A stretch of DNA of 36,045 bases, taken from contig CAJMNI010000023.1 in assembly GCA_905214735.1 (NCBI GenBank), positions 1 to 36,045 of the forward strand, in the 5' to 3' direction. This document shows positions 33,807-36,045 of this stretch, one piece after another. The notes beneath the pieces were generated by a model. The model had not been told where the DNA came from. It searched no databases and saw nothing but the letters and a program-made list of their open reading frames with translations. Origin of the DNA: an uncultured bacterium. Lineage in GTDB: Bacteria > Bacteroidota > Bacteroidia > Bacteroidales > Muribaculaceae. How positions within the stretch are numbered: position 1 is the stretch's first letter; each line of letters opens with the position of its first letter. Made by a program: the position numbers and the translations under genes.

Positions 33807-34406
33807 TTAATTGTTGGGATTTGATTCTTGCTCTGATGCTCCTGCCCCGGCGGCTTTTTCAGCCTCGGCGGCTCGCCGTTCCTTGACGCTAACGTAAGGT
33901 TTCTTGCCCATCCAGCGGCGCAGCATGTCCTTGAAATTGAAGAAGGACTTGATCTCCCGGATCACCGGGACATTATACCACTTGTAGATCAGCCAGTCGG
34001 AGAGTTCGTCGGGAAGTGCGTTCACCAGCCACCCTCGGGCCCGGTTGCGCAGCTGCTGCTTGCCGATGTTGACGGCTGAATTAGCAGCCATACTTCCGGC
34101 AAGACCGGAGTAGAGTCCTTTCTTCCCACCAAATCCGGCACCCATGTTGACGTGTCGGCTGTTTTTGGTGAAGAGGTCGATATAATCCTTATTGATCGGG
34201 GATTGCGCGAGTCGCGTCTCGAATGCGCCCTGGTCGGGGCATTCGGCGGCCAAGGCTCGCATCCTGTCGAATACGGCCTCTGCCTCCGCTTTGTTCTTTT
34301 CCGGAAGGTTGAAATAATCGTAAAGCGCATTGCGGCGCACCGCAATCCACGCTTCCCGGTCTGACTGCGGACTCGTTATATTTCCATTGTTGTTCGGTTT
34401 TTCCAT
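33807..34406 (-). CDS. Unknown protein, araC operon
   Basis: 199 residues from the chosen ATG (an in-frame ATG at 34427 adds seven residues but touches the araC stop). It has a polar helical N-terminal half (DREAWIAVRRNALYDYF, EAEAVFDRMRALAAEC) and a Gly/Ala-rich centre (GAGFGGKKGLYSGLAGSMAA). The C-terminal half is basic and tryptophan-containing (DMLRRWMGKKPYVSVKERR), ending in a disordered acidic tail. There is no signal peptide or clear membrane helix. I do not recognise the family. It is probably co-transcribed with araC. Confidence 0.72.
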   Translation of the reverse strand: MEKPNNNGNITSPQSDREAWIAVRRNALYDYFNLPEKNKAEAEAVFDRMRALAAECPDQGAFETRLAQSPINKDYIDLFTKNSRHVNMGAGFGGKKGLYSGLAGSMAANSAVNIGKQQLRNRARGWLVNALPDELSDWLIYKWYNVPVIREIKSFFNFKDMLRRWMGKKPYVSVKERRAAEAEKAAGAGASEQESNPNN

Positions 34407-34428
34407 ATCTATAATGATTGATTTCAAA

Positions 34429-34908
34429 TCATTTACTCATTGCTCCTCTGTTTCTGTATCCTTCCGGAGTCATTCCGGTGGCTTTTTTGAATACGACCCC
34501 GAAGTAGGAGGGTGTATTCATGCCGCAATGTTCGGCTATGAGATTTGCCGGATAGGTGGTGCCGTCGAGCAAGGTCTTGGCGATTAAAATGCGCAGGTGA
34601 CGCAGAAATTCCGTAATTGTCTTTCCGGTAAGAGCCCGTATGCGACGGTTGAGATGCGGCCTGGAAGCACCCATTTTTCTTGCAAAATCATCGTAAGAAA
34701 TCTTGCCGTGATACATTTGCGACAGCGCATATTCGATGCATTTGTCAAGAAAAAGTGCATTCTTTGGTGTGGCGCTGACGGTGGGAATTCCATCTACGAT
34801 GCCCTGCAGTTTCCCGGCCATGACCGACACACAATCCCGGAAATTCCCGAGCCTTTGTCCGGAGGGAATGTATTGCATGAGATTTGTCAGAAATGAGATA
34901 TAATTCAT
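34429..34908 (-). CDS. Stand-alone AraC-family DNA-binding protein
   Basis: 159 residues, almost only the DNA-binding part. About 60 residues of unknown structure precede an AraC double HTH (about 65-155): GKISYDDFARKMGASRPHLN, TGKTITEFLRHLRI, AEHCGMNTPSYFGVVFKKAT, GMTPEGYR. It aligns along its length with the C-terminus of the hybrid sensor 4 kb away (GKISYGDLASDMFLCRAQLG, TGMTLTELVLDIRI, MQCGIDNPPYFSQIFRKAT, GMTPQQFR). There is no receiver or ligand domain. Its promoter has the same box, so it probably shares, or competes for, the sensor's sites and regulates itself. First gene of a four-gene operon. Confidence 0.9.
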   Translation of the reverse strand: MNYISFLTNLMQYIPSGQRLGNFRDCVSVMAGKLQGIVDGIPTVSATPKNALFLDKCIEYALSQMYHGKISYDDFARKMGASRPHLNRRIRALTGKTITEFLRHLRILIAKTLLDGTTYPANLIAEHCGMNTPSYFGVVFKKATGMTPEGYRNRGAMSK

Positions 34909-34927
34909 CGGGAAATCTATTTTCCCA

Positions 34928-34994
34928 CAAAATTATATTCAATATCATCAGTCGGATGTCAATAGCGGAACCGGAAATGTCAATTCCGTGACAT
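34928..34994 (-). promoter_or_regulatory. Regulon box, second tandem box and -7 element of the araC operon
   Basis: Minus-strand CGGTTCCGCTATTGACATC (34973-34955), 19 bases, TAATTTTG (34935-34928). A second site, ATGTCACGGAATTGACATT (34994-34976), lies 21 bases further upstream in the same orientation and matches the best boxes at 15 of 19 positions; it is also a palindrome (ATGTCA-N6-TGACAT). The leader to ATG 34908 is about 15 bases. Confidence 0.8.
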
Positions 34995-35057
34995 CTATGC
35001 CGTAAATTCTTCATTTTCATATATTCCGGGCCGTTAAAATCTCTCTTTTAACATTGC

Positions 35058-35103
35058 ATGTTCCGCAATTGACATCGATGAGGTTCGATTTCTGATAACT
35101 TTG
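35058..35103 (+). promoter_or_regulatory. Regulon box plus -7 element of the divergent lipoprotein gene
   Basis: Plus-strand ATGTTCCGCAATTGACATC (35058-35076), 19 bases, TAACTTTG (35096-35103). No TTTG at -33. Transcription would begin near 35109, putting the box centre near -42, the usual place for an activator touching polymerase. The leader to ATG 35173 is about 65 bases. Confidence 0.8.
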
Positions 35104-35172
35104 GGATGCAAGGGTATTTCTATCATTGCATGCTCAGAACGACAACACAACAACTACAAAAACGCAACTAAA

Positions 35173-35959
35173 ATGAAAGGAATCAAACTTCTGATAGCGT
35201 TTCTATGCATAACCGGAATCGTGTCGTGTGGAGTCGCTTCATGCGATAACAGTGACGATCCGGAGACCCCGTCATGGAACGGCATCAAGTCACCCGATGA
35301 GGCCAAAGTCACCGCCACGGTAAGCGGTGACTTCGACATCGACAATCCCAGCCCGGGGAGTTCGGCCACTGCAACGCTCAGCGCCTTCCCAGGTTCGCTG
35401 AAGTCGTTTCTTGATCTGCAGAAGCAGATTGGGGGTGATCCTGCCGGTGCGGCGGTTCTTCCTCTCGTTGGCATGGAGGTGTATTATCAGCGAGGATCTA
35501 AAATAGGCCTGGAGTGCATCAAATCAGCCTGCACAGAGTCCACCTTCACCGACCGCCTGCAGCAGCGTCTGCTCGACATGTACAAAAGCACCACGCCAAT
35601 TACTTCCGCCCCTATCAGGTGGCTGCATTTCTGAAGGGAGCTTCACCCGAAAACGGCTATAATCCTTCAAAGCCATATACATTTGAACTTACTTTCAGGG
35701 GGAAGGAAGATGCTCAGCTTTTGGGAGGAACTGTCTATACATTCAGACTGAAATATTCCGGTTCGGAGTCGTCGAAAGACGTGCAGATCCAGGTGGTGCG
35801 CCCCGACGTACAACCCTTTTTCGTCGCCAGCAGCTGGTCGAGCTGCTATGTCTATGTAAAGAAGATAGCCTACGGCCAAACTTTCAACGGACTGGAGTAA
35901 CGCCAAATTCAGGAGTAAGGAGAGTAAGACTCCGCTGGACCGGCAACGGCTTCGAATAA
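35173..35959 (+). pseudogene. Lipoprotein gene broken by two -1 frameshifts
   Basis: The start MKGIKLLIAFLCITGIVSC has a lipobox (IVSC, Cys19; a second at GVASC). The first frame runs to a stop at 35634, but the protein sense continues one frame back: from about 35584 (near an AAAA run) NYFRPYQVAAFLKGASPENG to YGQTFNG. Near 35893 it moves back once more into GVTPNSGVRRVRLRWTGNGF, with a stop at 35957-35959. Joined, it would be about 260 residues. I do not recognise the family. It sits behind its own regulon box. Two base losses, a low-quality stretch of sequence, or (less likely) recoding could explain the shifts. An ATG-less extension upstream to 35101 is not credible, because it begins inside the -7 element. 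Confidence 0.75.
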
Positions 35960-36002
35960 TTATAGTAGCAAAATCAAGCCCATTGATTATTGGAAAAGCC
36001 AC

Positions 36003-36039
36003 GTGCGATTGACCCCGTGTGACAAGTGCGATTGACCCC
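36003..36039. repeat. Two 14-base direct repeats with a 23-base period at the window edge
   Basis: GTGCGATTGACCCC at 36003-36016 and again at 36026-36039, separated by GTGTGACAA. Evenly spaced short repeats like these occur at the ends of IS21-family elements as transposase-binding sites. The element itself, if present, would lie beyond the window, so this is a guess. Bases 35960-36002 hold nothing recognisable. Confidence 0.5.
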
Positions 36040-36045
36040 TTTGGA

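Noticed and set aside
35101..35172. Upstream extension of the lipoprotein gene using TTG at 35101
   Set aside because: It begins inside the predicted -7 element and would place 24 polar residues before a clear signal peptide.

Overview
The window looks like chromosomal DNA of a Bacteroidales bacterium, probably a Muribaculaceae-like gut anaerobe. Three things point there. Many genes are preceded by the Bacteroidetes sigma-ABfr promoter pattern (TTTG, about 19-21 bases, TAnnTTTG). There is a hybrid two-component regulator ending in an AraC domain, and a TonB/ExbB/ExbD/ExbD cluster of the Bacteroidetes type. There is also an S16 protein with the long Ala/Lys/Glu tail seen in that phylum. The family-level assignment is inference. 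Most genes up to 19.8 kb and from 27.7 to 34.9 kb are on the minus strand.

1-2.0 kb: a Y1 (HUH) REP-associated-type transposase with an unusually long leader, palindromes and 16- and 30-base minisatellites; two more 30-base minisatellites lie inside the gene. 2.1-3.7 kb (minus): bioD, a DEDDy 3'-5' exonuclease and a small membrane protein, overlapping one another, from a promoter that would give a leaderless bioD message. 3.8-11.3 kb (minus): nqrABCDEF, the complete sodium-pumping NADH:quinone oxidoreductase, then glyA. 11.3-18.3 kb (minus): exbB-exbD-exbD-tonB, a strong terminator, then a second unit with a two-helix membrane protein, a PstS-like lipoprotein and a periplasmic TPR protein. 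18.5-22.3 kb: pgk (minus), back to back with a plus-strand pair: an AmgK-like sugar kinase fused to a RapZ C-terminal domain, and a MurU-like sugar-phosphate nucleotidyltransferase. 22.3-24.8 kb: a small membrane protein, prfA, rpsP and tRNA-Met. 24.9-27.7 kb (plus): a lipoprotein and a MurB fused in frame to a metallo-beta-lactamase-fold hydrolase.

27.7-36.0 kb is the most novel part. A TPR-sensor hybrid histidine kinase/AraC protein, a secreted 432-residue protein, an operon (stand-alone AraC protein, two unknown proteins, a TPM-domain membrane protein) and a divergent lipoprotein gene each have the same 19-base box, ATGTTCCnCnATTGACATC (the araC copy differs at its first two bases). In all four the box has the same orientation and lies exactly 19 bases upstream of a TAnnTTTG element. 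This looks like a compact, self-regulated envelope regulon. Its lipoprotein target has two frameshifts, and the window ends in a 23-base-period repeat that may be the end of an insertion sequence.

No rRNA or CRISPR array was seen. The stretches without genes longer than about 300 bases are 1-751 and 18050-18549; both are described in the features.
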